From: an uncultured Pelagibacteraceae bacterium
Lineage (GTDB): Bacteria > Pseudomonadota > Alphaproteobacteria > Pelagibacterales > Pelagibacteraceae
Reading direction: 5' to 3'
Length of the DNA: 64,000 nucleotides
NCBI GenBank assembly: GCA_902563435.1
Contig: CACEXE010000001.1
Location: 113,030-177,029 of the forward strand
In this document: positions 53,902-63,393 of the stretch, in pieces
How the letters are laid out: each line of letters starts with the position of its first letter
Numbering within the stretch: the first letter of the stretch is position 1
The notes under the pieces: generated by a model
Told to the model about the DNA's origin: nothing
What the model saw: only the letters and a program-made list of their open reading frames with translations
Database searches by the model: none
Position numbers and translations under genes: made by a program

Positions 53902-54945
53902 TTATTTTATATCTTTAATTATCCTTTCAGCAATAACATTATTACCTTTTTTATTAAAATGAATGTCAGTGAAAAAATAATAATCTAAGACTACTTTATT
54001 AGGACCTTTTTCTTTACTTAATTTGAAAAAATCATGAAAAAAATTATAAAAATTTTTACATTTTGAGTTTTGACAATAGTTTTTCCAGTGGACAACCTGA
54101 ATAGAGTTTTCATCATCATAAAGTAATTGCTGTGGCCAGGGATAAACAGCTAGTGAGTAGCCTATATTTTTTGAATTAAGAAAGTCTGCAAGAAATTTTA
54201 TATTTTGTGTGCTATAATCTAATCCTTTGATTTTATATTCATTTTTATCGTCGTAAGTCCATGAACCTCTGGCATAATTTTTATCATAAGCATCAAATTT
54301 TGAAAATAATTGTTCTTTTTTTTGTAACCCAAAATTATTTCTAAAATATGATTTTATGTTAAAATATAAAAAATATGTCATTTGTAGATTTGAAGTTAGA
54401 TAAATATATAAATCTACTTTTTCTGATATTTTAAAATTGCTGAAAGAATTTCTCACTTTTCCAGATCTCATATATTCATCAGGAATATCACTAATATCAA
54501 TAAATATTATGATATGGTCAAATTCATAACCACTTTCTATAAAACTACTAATTTTTTTTAAATAGTTCGCGGGTGAGTATGATCTAACACCTAAGTTGGC
54601 AACCTTAATTTTAGCTTTATTTTCAATTATACCGCCAATAGTATTCTCATAATTTAGTCCAACACCCTCAATAAAACTATCACCAATTATAGCTAAGTCG
54701 TATTTTCTAAAATTATTCTCATTTTTACAAGATACTCTCATTCCCGCCTCGTTTGTACATATGTCTACCAAGAATGGACCAAATTTTGTTTTTGATGAAA
54801 TATTTTTTTTAAAATTATATTCAAACTCTTTGTTAAATTCGATTACATCAATTAATTTAGAGTTTTTGTAATTAGAATAAATTAAATCAGTAATAATGAA
54901 TGATATTATTAGGACTGATAAACTAAGAATAATATTCTTAACCAT
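53902..54945 (-). CDS. Membrane-anchored SGNH/GDSL-type hydrolase
   Basis: This 347-residue protein has an N-terminal membrane anchor (NIILSLSVLIISFIITDLIY). The SGNH catalytic Ser is in AIIGDSFIEGVGLNY and the Asp-x-x-His in FFTDIHFNKKGNNVIAERI. The Asn/Gly blocks are loosely present. Such periplasmic proteins often O-acetylate or deacetylate polysaccharide. It overlaps the M23 peptidase by eight bases, suggesting an envelope role. Confidence 0.8.
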   Translation of the reverse strand: MVKNIILSLSVLIISFIITDLIYSNYKNSKLIDVIEFNKEFEYNFKKNISSKTKFGPFLVDICTNEAGMRVSCKNENNFRKYDLAIIGDSFIEGVGLNYENTIGGIIENKAKIKVANLGVRSYSPANYLKKISSFIESGYEFDHIIIFIDISDIPDEYMRSGKVRNSFSNFKISEKVDLYIYLTSNLQMTYFLYFNIKSYFRNNFGLQKKEQLFSKFDAYDKNYARGSWTYDDKNEYKIKGLDYSTQNIKFLADFLNSKNIGYSLAVYPWPQQLLYDDENSIQVVHWKNYCQNSKCKNFYNFFHDFFKLSKEKGPNKVVLDYYFFTDIHFNKKGNNVIAERIIKDIK

Positions 54946-55732
54946 TATTTAAAACAGTCATCGGATCTAGTCTTGTTTGGAACCAATTGACTCTAAAATC
55001 TAAATGAGGACCTGTTGATCTACCAGTAGAACCTACTGTCCCAATTATATCACCTTGTTTAATTAAGTCTCCAACGTCAACCATTACACTTTCTAAATGT
55101 GAATAGATTGTTGAAATGCCATGGCCGTGGTCCATTATGATTGTTCCACCAGTATAATAAAGATCATTTTCAGCCATTGTAACAACTCCAGTTCCAGATG
55201 ACTTTATCGGTGTTCCTTTTTTTGCAGCAATATCTATTCCATAGTGTGGCCATCTTGGTTTTCCATTTAAAATTCTTTGACTTCCATAAACTCCACTTAT
55301 TATTCCTTTAACTGGCATAATGAATTTATTGCTAAAATAATTTAAATCTGAATTTATGGCCCTTGCTTCACCTATTTTTCCATTCTCTTTTTTTATTCTT
55401 TTGTATACAGACTCTGGGGGTGTTACTTTATTTTCAGGCAATCCATCTATTCTTTGAATATTGTATTTTCTTTTAAATACACGTTTAGTAATTTTCTTAG
55501 TTTTTCCATTTGAAATTTTTGTAATTAATACATCATATTTTCTATCTCTATCTATACCAAACACAAAGAAACCATTTTTGGATACTTTAATTTCTTTTTT
55601 ATCAATTATGATTTGTGAATTTGGATCAGTTTTACCTAATATATAATGCCCTTGAATGAACTTTCCAGTAAATTCAATTGCTAGAATATTTGTAGGAAAT
55701 AAAATTGCTATGATAAGCAATATTTTTTTCAT
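54938..55732 (-). CDS. Exported M23 (LytM-type) peptidase
   Basis: This 264-residue protein starts at ATG 55732 (sharing bases with the SDR stop as TAATG), which opens a clear signal peptide KKILLIIAILFPTNILA; upstream in-frame ATGs add non-signal residues. The M23 domain fills residues 150-260, with RWPHYGIDIAAKKGTPIKSS (HxxxD zinc site), GHGISTIYSHL and GRSTGPHLDFRVNW. The usual final HxH reads HxD, so one zinc ligand is changed. Endopeptidase on peptidoglycan crosslinks, or an activator if inactive. Confidence 0.87.
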   Translation of the reverse strand: MKKILLIIAILFPTNILAIEFTGKFIQGHYILGKTDPNSQIIIDKKEIKVSKNGFFVFGIDRDRKYDVLITKISNGKTKKITKRVFKRKYNIQRIDGLPENKVTPPESVYKRIKKENGKIGEARAINSDLNYFSNKFIMPVKGIISGVYGSQRILNGKPRWPHYGIDIAAKKGTPIKSSGTGVVTMAENDLYYTGGTIIMDHGHGISTIYSHLESVMVDVGDLIKQGDIIGTVGSTGRSTGPHLDFRVNWFQTRLDPMTVLNNG

Positions 55733-56490
55733 TATTTTGCGGTCCACCCACCATCTATTTTTATCGACGTGCCCGTTATCATTGCTGCTGCATCTGATGC
55801 TAAGAAACATACAGCTGTAGCTACATCACTCTCTTTAGCTGCTTTACCCATAGGAATATTACCTAAAGCCAGATTTTTAAATTTTTTATTTTTAAAAAAC
55901 TTTTTCACCATAGGTGTTTCAACAAATGTTGGAGCAACTGTATTTACTCTGATATTTTTTGTTGCTAACTCAACACCCATGCCCTTTGTTAAACCTTCAA
56001 TTCCAAATTTAGTCATATTGTAAATATTTCTACCAGACATGCCTACATGACCAAGTTGGGACGACATATTTATAATTGACCCACCTCTTTTTTTGTTTTT
56101 AATCATTTTTTTTACCACCAACTGTGCAACGTTAAAGGCAGCTTTTAAGTTAAGATCTACTAAATAATTCATACTTTGCTGTTTTATCTTCTCAAATGGT
56201 TCTGGAATATTAGTCCCAGCATTGTTTACTAAAATATCTATTATTTTTATTTTTTTTAATTTTTCCTGTAATTCACTGTAGTTCATTACATCACAATTAA
56301 TTTTGATTAATTTACTTTTTACTTTTTTTATGTCTTTTTCTAACTTATCAAGATCAGATGATGTTCTGCTCAAACCAATAATTGTTGCACCTGCTTCAGC
56401 CAATGCAATTGAACAAGCACGTCCTAAGCCTTTACCAGCCCCCGTTACGAGAGCATACTTATTTTTAAGATTAATTTTTTTTAAGTACAT
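55732..56490 (-). CDS. Short-chain dehydrogenase/reductase
   Basis: This 252-residue classical SDR has ALVTGAGKGLGRACSIALAE (TGxxxGxG), ILVNNAGTNIPEPFEK (NNAG), SIINMSSQLGHVG (catalytic Ser), YNMTKFGIEG (YxxxK) and the C-terminal GTSIKIDGGW. Likely uses NAD(P)(H) on a sugar or hydroxy-acid; gluconate-5-dehydrogenase-like annotations are common but not secure. It stands between the TerC-like gene and the M23 gene in the minus-strand operon. Confidence 0.93.
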   Translation of the reverse strand: MYLKKINLKNKYALVTGAGKGLGRACSIALAEAGATIIGLSRTSSDLDKLEKDIKKVKSKLIKINCDVMNYSELQEKLKKIKIIDILVNNAGTNIPEPFEKIKQQSMNYLVDLNLKAAFNVAQLVVKKMIKNKKRGGSIINMSSQLGHVGMSGRNIYNMTKFGIEGLTKGMGVELATKNIRVNTVAPTFVETPMVKKFFKNKKFKNLALGNIPMGKAAKESDVATAVCFLASDAAAMITGTSIKIDGGWTAK

Positions 56491-57066
56491 TTAAATTAAA
56501 AGTTTTATGTCTGTGTAAATTAATTCAACTGCCACAAACAATATAGCAAATAAACCAACCCATGCTATCCATTTATAATCTTTTATCCATTTGGAAATTA
56601 ATGTTGCAGCTGTAGCCATCAAAATAATAGATAAAACAAGACCAAATATTAATAGGTAATAATGATCTTTGGCAGCACCAGCAACACCAAGCACATTGTC
56701 TAAACTCATCGTAAAGTCAGCTAGCAAAACGGTCCAAATTGCTTTCAACATTGATGAGTTATCAACTTTAATATTTTCCTCACTACCACCTGAATTCTTA
56801 ATTACATCTACATAAAGTTTATAAACTATGTAAAGAAGCAACAGACCACCTATAAGTCTTAAACCTGTGATTTGTAAAAGATAAGCGGTTAAAAGTGTTA
56901 ATAAAATTCTTAGTATTACTGCTCCACCAATGCCCCAAAAAATAATTTTTTTTCTTTGTTCTGGTGGAAACTTAGAGGCAACCATTCCAATGATAATGGC
57001 ATTATCTCCAGCTAAAATTAAATCTATAAATATTATTTGAAAAAAAATTGTTATTTCTTCGGTCAT
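56491..57066 (-). CDS. TerC/YjbE-family integral membrane protein
   Basis: This 191-residue membrane protein has six to seven spans with the two TerC motifs LAGDNAIIIGMVA and DFTMSLDNVLGVAGAA, each carrying the conserved Asp-Asn pair in a membrane helix. Family members export Mn2+ or act in metal homeostasis at the membrane. Its ATG overlaps the GMC gene stop by four bases, and it abuts the SDR gene with no gap. Confidence 0.9.
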   Translation of the reverse strand: MTEEITIFFQIIFIDLILAGDNAIIIGMVASKFPPEQRKKIIFWGIGGAVILRILLTLLTAYLLQITGLRLIGGLLLLYIVYKLYVDVIKNSGGSEENIKVDNSSMLKAIWTVLLADFTMSLDNVLGVAGAAKDHYYLLIFGLVLSIILMATAATLISKWIKDYKWIAWVGLFAILFVAVELIYTDIKLLI

Positions 57067-58664
57067 CTAGCATCTTCTATTATCATATCTGCTGCTTTTT
57101 CAGCAATCATAATAGTAGGTGCATTAGTATTTCCTGAGGTTATTGATGGCATGACAGATGCATCAACTATTCTTAAATTTTCTAAGCCATGAGCGACTAA
57201 TCGGTCAGATACAACTGCATTTTCGTCAGTCCCCATTCTACATGTGCTCACAGGATGAAAAATAGTACTACAAAATTTTCCAGCCTCTTTAGCCAATTCC
57301 TCATTATCCGTAATATGAATTCCAGGCCTATATTCTTCAGGCTCATACTCTTTATAAGCTTTTGAATTCATAACAATATTTCTTGTGATTTTTAATGCTT
57401 TACCTGCAATTTCTCTGTCTTCGTCTGTAGATAAGTAATTCATCTTAATTTCTGGAGATACTCTTGTATCGGATGATTTTAATTTAATTGAACCTCTGCT
57501 AGTTGGTCTTACATTTGTGATGCTAGGAGTAAATGCTGTAAATTTATGAAGTGAGCCTTTGCCTAAGACATCTGTGCTAGCAGGAGATACATGGAATTGC
57601 AAATTAGGAGTTGCTAAATGATCATCACTTTTTACAAAGCCACATAAATAACTAGCCCCGACCGTTAGTGGTCCTTTTCTAAATAAGAAATATTTTAGTC
57701 CAGTCATAAGCTTTTTAGTCATACTATAATAGATATCATTTAAGCTTTCTAAATTTTTAACTTTATAAACTGGTCTTAACATTAAATGATCTGTTAAATT
57801 CATACCTACTCCAGGATGATCTTTAACTACATTTACATTATTTTTTTTTAAAAGTTCACCTGGACCAATACCTGAAGCTTGAAGAATATGAGGTGAGCCT
57901 ATAGTCCCAGAACTTAAAATTACCTCTTTATTTGCTTTAACAGTAATTACATTCTCACCAATCCAATAATTCACTTTGTTTGCCTTTTTATTATCAAACT
58001 CAATGTTCTTAACATGAGCATTCGTAACAACTTTTAAATTTTTTCTTTTTTTAACTGGATTGAGATAGCCTACGGCAGTACTACATCTTAGACCATTTCT
58101 TACGGTAAAAGGAAAATAACCCATTCCTTCATTGTCACCATTATTAAAATCATCAGTTCTTTTATGACCAAATTCTTCAGCTGCATCCATAAATAGATCG
58201 CACACTTTAAAAGTTCCTCTTATTTGCTGAACTGCCAAAGGACCACCAGATCCATGAAATTCATTTTCACCAAATTGAAAATCTTCAGATTTTTTAAAAT
58301 AGGGAAGCACATCTTCCCATGACCAACCAACGTTACCAAGTTGTCTCCAATAATCAAAATCGTTCGATTGACCTCTAATATAAAGCATTCCATTTATTGA
58401 GGAACTTCCACCTAAAGTTTTACCTCTTGGGTAAACCATTTCTCTATTATCACAAAACTCTTCTTTTTCCGTCTGAAAACACCAATCTGTTTTTGGGTTC
58501 AACATTGTTTTAAAATATCCACCTGGAATATGGATCCAAGGGTTTGTGTCTCTACTTCCAGCCTCGATCAATAAAACTTTATGATTTGGATTAGCGCTCA
58601 ATCTATTTGCTAGTACACATCCAGCAGATCCAGCACCTAAAATAACATAATCAAAGTTTTCCAT
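57063..58664 (-). CDS. GMC oxidoreductase (choline dehydrogenase-like)
   Basis: This 533-residue FAD flavoprotein starts at ATG 58664, where MENFDYVILGAGSAGCVLAN begins; upstream in-frame codons (to 58763) run into the divergent promoter. GGSSSINGMLYIRGQSNDFD is GMC signature 1, and VILSSGTIGSPHILQASGIG is signature 2. The catalytic region FCSTIFHPVSTCRMG has the active His. Betaine-related choline/alcohol dehydrogenase activity is plausible given the window but not shown. First gene of the minus-strand operon. Confidence 0.92.
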   Translation of the reverse strand: MENFDYVILGAGSAGCVLANRLSANPNHKVLLIEAGSRDTNPWIHIPGGYFKTMLNPKTDWCFQTEKEEFCDNREMVYPRGKTLGGSSSINGMLYIRGQSNDFDYWRQLGNVGWSWEDVLPYFKKSEDFQFGENEFHGSGGPLAVQQIRGTFKVCDLFMDAAEEFGHKRTDDFNNGDNEGMGYFPFTVRNGLRCSTAVGYLNPVKKRKNLKVVTNAHVKNIEFDNKKANKVNYWIGENVITVKANKEVILSSGTIGSPHILQASGIGPGELLKKNNVNVVKDHPGVGMNLTDHLMLRPVYKVKNLESLNDIYYSMTKKLMTGLKYFLFRKGPLTVGASYLCGFVKSDDHLATPNLQFHVSPASTDVLGKGSLHKFTAFTPSITNVRPTSRGSIKLKSSDTRVSPEIKMNYLSTDEDREIAGKALKITRNIVMNSKAYKEYEPEEYRPGIHITDNEELAKEAGKFCSTIFHPVSTCRMGTDENAVVSDRLVAHGLENLRIVDASVMPSITSGNTNAPTIMIAEKAADMIIEDAR

Positions 58665-58744
58665 AATATTTTTATAATTAAATTTTTTTAAAAATCTTTT
58701 AACATATACTTTATAAATTAAATAATAACATTGAGTAGTTATAT

Positions 58745-60340
58745 ATGAAATATTTAGACGCATTAATTATAGGTGCTGGATTTTCAGGACTATATCAACT
58801 TCATTGTTTGAGAGATAAATTAAAATTAAACACATTGGTCCTAGAAGAAGGAGATGATCTAGGAGGTACATGGTACTGGAATAGATACCCAGGGGCGAGA
58901 TGCGACTCAGAGAGTTTTACCTATGGTTTTACTTTTTCAAAAAAAATTTTTAAAAAATGGACTTGGAAAGAAAGATATCCTAAACAAAAAGTAATTTTAA
59001 AATATCTCAAATATTTTTCGAAAGAATATAATCTTAAAAAAAACATAGTTTTTAAACAAAAGGTAATATCTACACAATATTTTGAAAAAGAAAACTTATG
59101 GAAAATAAAAACGAACAATATGAAAATTTATTTTGCAAAATATTTAATTTGTGCAGTTGGGTCCCTTTCCTCAATTAATTTACCTGCAATAAAAGGAATC
59201 AACCAATTTAAAGGTCAACTACACCACAGTGGAAGATGGCCCAAAAAAAATATTAATTTTAAAAATAAAATTGTTGGACAGGTAGGAACAGGTTCTACAG
59301 GGATACAGATCGCACCTGAAATTGCCAAAAAAGCAAAAAAATTAATTTTATTCCAAAGATCTCCGAATTTTAGTATTCCAGCAAGAAATAGAAAATTATC
59401 AAATACAAACATTAAAAACTATAAAAAAAATTTTAATAAATTAAGAAGTTTTTTAAAAAGGACACCGGGCGGCCATCCTTTTGAATTTCCAAAAAAATCA
59501 GCATTCGATTTTGATGAAGCTAAGAGAAATTTAATGTACGAAAAATCTTGGCAGTATGGAACTTTATCCTTTAGAGCAACTTTTAATGATATAGTAAAAA
59601 CCATCAAAGCTAATAAAACAGCAGTTAAATTTATTGAAAATAAAATATACTCAACAGTTAAAAATAGAGAGTATGCAAAGATCCTTACTAGTTTTGACCA
59701 CCCATTTACTGCTAAAAGACCAACCTTAAATACAAATTATTATGAGATGTTTAATAAAAAAAATGTGGAATTAGTTAATTTAAAAGAAAACCCAATTGTA
59801 AAAATTACTAAAAAAGGGATTAAGACAAAAAAAAATGAATACACACTAGATAAAATTATATTTGCAACAGGCTTTGATGCTTTGACAGGTTCAATTGAAA
59901 AATTAAATATAACTGGAAAAAAGGGAATTAAATTGACTAAATATTGGAAAAGTGGACCTAAAAGTTTTTTAGGACTTCTTGTTCCTAACTTTCCAAATAT
60001 GTTTATAATTAGTGGTCCAGGAAGTCCCTCAGTATTAACAAATGTACCGGTACAAATAGAACAGCATGTTGAATGGATTACTAAATGTATTAAGTTTTTG
60101 GAAAATAATAAAAGACAAAGTATAGAAAGTACAAATGAAGCAGCAAAAAAATGGCAAAAAGAAATTACGAGCTCAGTTAAAAAAACATTATTTATGAAAG
60201 CAAAAAGCTCGTGGTATAAAGGCGACAATATACCTGGCAAGTCGAAATCTTTTTTACCTTATCCTGGTGGAATGCCAAAATATAGAAAAGTTTGTTTAAA
60301 AGTTGAGAAGACTAATTATAAAGAATTAAAAATAATCTAA
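58745..60340 (+). CDS. Baeyer-Villiger-type flavin monooxygenase
   Basis: This 531-residue protein has FAD motif ALIIGAGFSGLYQLHCLRDK, the BVMO marker GTWYWNRYPGARCDSES and the fingerprint FKGQLHHSGRWPK (FxGxxxHxxxWP), with a second nucleotide motif VGQVGTGSTGIQIAPEIA. These define type I Baeyer-Villiger monooxygenases, which insert oxygen next to ketones with NADPH. Substrate unknown. Highly Lys-rich. It directly abuts the FKBP gene and is divergent from the GMC operon. Confidence 0.9.
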   Translation: MKYLDALIIGAGFSGLYQLHCLRDKLKLNTLVLEEGDDLGGTWYWNRYPGARCDSESFTYGFTFSKKIFKKWTWKERYPKQKVILKYLKYFSKEYNLKKNIVFKQKVISTQYFEKENLWKIKTNNMKIYFAKYLICAVGSLSSINLPAIKGINQFKGQLHHSGRWPKKNINFKNKIVGQVGTGSTGIQIAPEIAKKAKKLILFQRSPNFSIPARNRKLSNTNIKNYKKNFNKLRSFLKRTPGGHPFEFPKKSAFDFDEAKRNLMYEKSWQYGTLSFRATFNDIVKTIKANKTAVKFIENKIYSTVKNREYAKILTSFDHPFTAKRPTLNTNYYEMFNKKNVELVNLKENPIVKITKKGIKTKKNEYTLDKIIFATGFDALTGSIEKLNITGKKGIKLTKYWKSGPKSFLGLLVPNFPNMFIISGPGSPSVLTNVPVQIEQHVEWITKCIKFLENNKRQSIESTNEAAKKWQKEITSSVKKTLFMKAKSSWYKGDNIPGKSKSFLPYPGGMPKYRKVCLKVEKTNYKELKII

Positions 60341-61084
60341 ATGAATAAAATTAAATTTCTAATAATATATTTTTTTTTAATTTGTAATGTTTTTGCCGCA
60401 GAAATAGAAATCATTCTTGATAAGCCAGGTGAAGGAAAAAAAATTATTAATCACTCATGGGTTCAAATTGAATACACAGGTTCTTTTGTTGATGGAAAAG
60501 TTTTCGATACCAACGTTGGAAAAGATAGACCCTTAGTTGTTCAAATAGGTATGAAAGAAGTTATACCTGGTTTTGAAATGGGTATAGTTGGAGCCAATAA
60601 AGGAACTGTCAGAAAAATTAAAATACCTGCTGAACTAGCATATGGAGCAACAGGCGCTGGAAATATAATACCACCAAACTCCGATCTTATTTTTGAGTTT
60701 AAGATTATTGATGTTCTAGATCCAAATTATAATTTAATCACATCTGATGAATTAAACAATTTATTGAAAAAAAATGCAGTAGTTTTAGATATCAGAACAG
60801 AAGACCAATGGATTAAAACTGGTGTAATTAAAGAGTCGTTTCAAGAAACAGCTTTCGATAAAAATGGAAAATTTAATGTTTACCTTATGGATAGAGTAAG
60901 AGCTTTAGCTGGAGCAGAGTCTCAAAATATTGAAATTATTTTTGTTAGTCATGATGGTGAAACAGCATCAATTTTAGGCAATGCTTTTGCAGAAGATCTT
61001 GGTTTTAAAAATGTTTATGTTCTTGATGGAGGAATTAAAGCTTGGATTAGTGAGGAAAAAGCATTAGTTTCCTTCTTAAAATAA
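60341..61084 (+). CDS. Exported FKBP peptidyl-prolyl isomerase fused to a rhodanese-like domain
   Basis: This 247-residue protein has a signal peptide (KIKFLIIYFFLICNVFA). The FKBP domain (about 22-126) has VQIEYTGSFVDGKVFDTNVG, VIPGFEMGIVGANKG and AYGATGAGNIIPPNSDLIFE. The rhodanese-type domain (about 130-247) has AVVLDIRTEDQW and NVYVLDGGIKAW, but the active-site loop reads IIFVSHDGETAS (about 199-210), with no cysteine, so sulfur transfer is unlikely. Probably a periplasmic folding factor with a binding module. Confidence 0.9.
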   Translation: MNKIKFLIIYFFLICNVFAAEIEIILDKPGEGKKIINHSWVQIEYTGSFVDGKVFDTNVGKDRPLVVQIGMKEVIPGFEMGIVGANKGTVRKIKIPAELAYGATGAGNIIPPNSDLIFEFKIIDVLDPNYNLITSDELNNLLKKNAVVLDIRTEDQWIKTGVIKESFQETAFDKNGKFNVYLMDRVRALAGAESQNIEIIFVSHDGETASILGNAFAEDLGFKNVYVLDGGIKAWISEEKALVSFLK

Positions 61085-61101
61085 CGTCAATCATTTGGGA
61101 A

Positions 61102-61881
61102 ATGAAACTTAAAGATAGGGTAGCAATAGTTACAGGCGGAGGAAAAGGAATAGGACAAGAAATTTGTCTTGGTCTTGTAAAAGAAGGTGCAAAGATAGTT
61201 ATCGCAGAAATAGATATTGAAAATTCTGAAAAAGCTAAAAAAAAAATTATAGAGGCAGGCAGTGAAGCAATAATTATAAAAACTGACGTTTCAAATCAAA
61301 AGAGCATCAACGAGATGGTGGATCAAACTATCAAACACTACGGTAAAATTGATATTCTAATTAACAATGCAGGAATTAGACATGTTAAGAAACTTTTAGA
61401 TCATACAAAACAAGATTGGGATGATATGATTTCTGTAAATCTTACAGCACCTTTTCTTGCTAGTCAGGCTGTAATTCCTCATATGATTAAAAACGGAAAA
61501 GGTAAAATTATTAACTTTGGGTCTATAGCAAGTTTTATGGGAAGACCAGATAGGGTAGGATATGTAGCTGCAAAGAGCGGTGTCTTAGGTTTAACAAGAG
61601 CGTTATCTGTCGATCTGACCGGAAAAAATATTAATGTAAATACTATTTGTCCAGGTTTAATATCTACCTCATTTAATCAAAAATATGCTGAAGATCCAAA
61701 ACATGGTGAAGCCTGGGGTAAAGAAACTGTAGTAGGTAGATGGGGAGAACCAAAAGATATAGTCGGAGCAGCAGTATTTTTATCAAGTGATGATTCTGAT
61801 TTCATAAATGGCTCTGAAATAAAAATAGATGGTGGATGGCTCTCTTCTAAAGTTAGAAGAGGAGAATTAGATAATGAGTGA
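61102..61881 (+). CDS. Short-chain dehydrogenase/reductase
   Basis: This 259-residue classical SDR has VAIVTGGGKGIGQEICLGLV, ILINNAGIRHVKKLLDHT, INFGSIASFMGRPDRVGYVA followed by AK (Ser-Tyr-x-x-x-Lys) and GSEIKIDGGWLSS. NAD-binding is suggested by the Glu in VIAEIDIENSE after strand 2. Overlaps the aldehyde dehydrogenase gene by eight bases, so it may make the aldehyde that the next enzyme oxidises. Confidence 0.93.
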   Translation: MKLKDRVAIVTGGGKGIGQEICLGLVKEGAKIVIAEIDIENSEKAKKKIIEAGSEAIIIKTDVSNQKSINEMVDQTIKHYGKIDILINNAGIRHVKKLLDHTKQDWDDMISVNLTAPFLASQAVIPHMIKNGKGKIINFGSIASFMGRPDRVGYVAAKSGVLGLTRALSVDLTGKNINVNTICPGLISTSFNQKYAEDPKHGEAWGKETVVGRWGEPKDIVGAAVFLSSDDSDFINGSEIKIDGGWLSSKVRRGELDNE

Positions 61882-63391
61882 CTTTGAAAAAAATCTTGAA
61901 CAAGCAATTAATAATGCAAAAAGATTAACTGATAAAATTTTAATTGATGGTAAACTAATATCTGCTCAAACAAATAATAAGATACCAGTATTAAATCCAA
62001 GCACAGGAGACAATATCGGTTCTGCTCCTCAATGTAATAAAGATGATGTTAATATTGCAGTTGAGTCAGCACACAAAGCTTTTCAAAAATGGAAAAAAAT
62101 ACCAGCAAGGGAAAGAGGAAAAATGGTTGCTGCTGGAGCAAAAAGATTAGAGGAAAGAAAGTCAGAAATTGAAACTTTATTATCATTAGATACAGGTAAT
62201 GCTTTAAGGACACAGGCTATACCAGAAACAGGTGCCTCCATTGAACTTACAAATATGTTTGCTGGTTTGTCTGGAGAGTTAAAAGGGGAAAATTATCCAA
62301 CCAATATTCCAAATAGTATTCATTACACCACTAGAGATCCAATTGGCGTTGTTTGTGCAATCGTCCCTTGGAATGCGCCATTATTTTTAACAGTAGCAAA
62401 AATTGCTCCAGCTATTGTAGCAGGAAATAGTGTTGTTTTAAAAACAGCTGAACAAGCTCCATTTTGTGCTCTTCTACTATCGGAAATATTTCAACAAGAA
62501 CTTCCTCCGGGTGTTTTAAATGTAATTTCAGGCTATGGAGAAGAGTGTGGCGAACCTCTGGTAACTCATGAAAAAGTAAGAAAAGTAACGTTTACTGGAT
62601 CTTTTACTGTTGGAAAGATTATAGCACAAAAAGCAGCTCCTAAATTATGTCCAGTTACTTTAGAGCTTGGAGGAAAAAATCCGAATATAATAATGAGTGA
62701 TGCAGATCTAGATATTGCAATTCAAGGGGTTATTGATGGAATGAGATATACACGACAAGGGCAAGCATGTACTGCTGGTTCAAGAGTTTATATTCAAGAA
62801 AAAATTTATGACAAAGTATTGGATGGAGCTATTGAAAAATTAAGTAAATTAAAAATGGGTAATGCTCTAGATGAAAGTTCTGATATAGGAGCTATTATTT
62901 CCAAAGAACAACTGAAAAGAACTTTACACTATATGGATATTGCCAAAAAAAACTCTTCAACCAAAGTTGTGCATGGTGGCAATCAACCAACAGGTGGGGA
63001 TTATAAAAACGGTTTTTTTTACGAACCCACATTGATGTCAGGTGTTCCAGTAAGCTCTCCAGTTTGTCAAGAAGAAATATTTGGTCCTGTTGCTTGTGCA
63101 ATACCATTTAAAACATTTGATGAAGTAATGAACAGTGCAAATGATACACCATTTGGATTATCAGCGGTATTGTGGACGCAAAATTTATCTAGAGCTTTAC
63201 AGTTTGTTGAAGAAATCGAGGCAGGTTTTGTCCAAGTAAATCAATGTGTGGCGCCTAGAGCAAATGTTTCATATGGTGGTTTAAAAATGAGTGGGCTTGG
63301 AAAAGAGTACGCCTTTGATAGCATGATAAATCATTTTACTCAAAGTAAAACGGTTTTGATTAATAGAGGAAAATCAAATATAGATATTTAA
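61874..63391 (+). CDS. NAD-dependent aldehyde dehydrogenase
   Basis: This 505-residue ALDH has VCAIVPWNAPLFLTVAKIAP, FTGSFTVGKIIAQKAAPKL, TLELGGKNPNIIMSDADLDI (general base Glu) and GQACTAGSRVYIQEKIYD (catalytic Cys), ending with GGLKMSGLGKEYAFDSM. Betaine-aldehyde/aminobutyraldehyde-type ALDHs look similar, so the substrate is open. It is followed two bases later by the 3-hydroxyisobutyrate-dehydrogenase-like gene, a layout also used for valine catabolism. Confidence 0.93.
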   Translation: MSDFEKNLEQAINNAKRLTDKILIDGKLISAQTNNKIPVLNPSTGDNIGSAPQCNKDDVNIAVESAHKAFQKWKKIPARERGKMVAAGAKRLEERKSEIETLLSLDTGNALRTQAIPETGASIELTNMFAGLSGELKGENYPTNIPNSIHYTTRDPIGVVCAIVPWNAPLFLTVAKIAPAIVAGNSVVLKTAEQAPFCALLLSEIFQQELPPGVLNVISGYGEECGEPLVTHEKVRKVTFTGSFTVGKIIAQKAAPKLCPVTLELGGKNPNIIMSDADLDIAIQGVIDGMRYTRQGQACTAGSRVYIQEKIYDKVLDGAIEKLSKLKMGNALDESSDIGAIISKEQLKRTLHYMDIAKKNSSTKVVHGGNQPTGGDYKNGFFYEPTLMSGVPVSSPVCQEEIFGPVACAIPFKTFDEVMNSANDTPFGLSAVLWTQNLSRALQFVEEIEAGFVQVNQCVAPRANVSYGGLKMSGLGKEYAFDSMINHFTQSKTVLINRGKSNIDI

Positions 63392-63393
63392 AT

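Noticed and set aside
57063-58763. Longer GMC oxidoreductase starting at 58763
   Set aside because: The extra 33 residues would overlap the divergent monooxygenase start at 58745 and precede the conserved FAD motif without any family similarity.
59740-60240. 166-codon minus-strand open frame inside the Baeyer-Villiger monooxygenase gene
   Set aside because: Antisense to a gene with clear FAD and BVMO fingerprints; its hydrophobic translation is what antisense of Lys/Asn-rich coding sequence usually gives.
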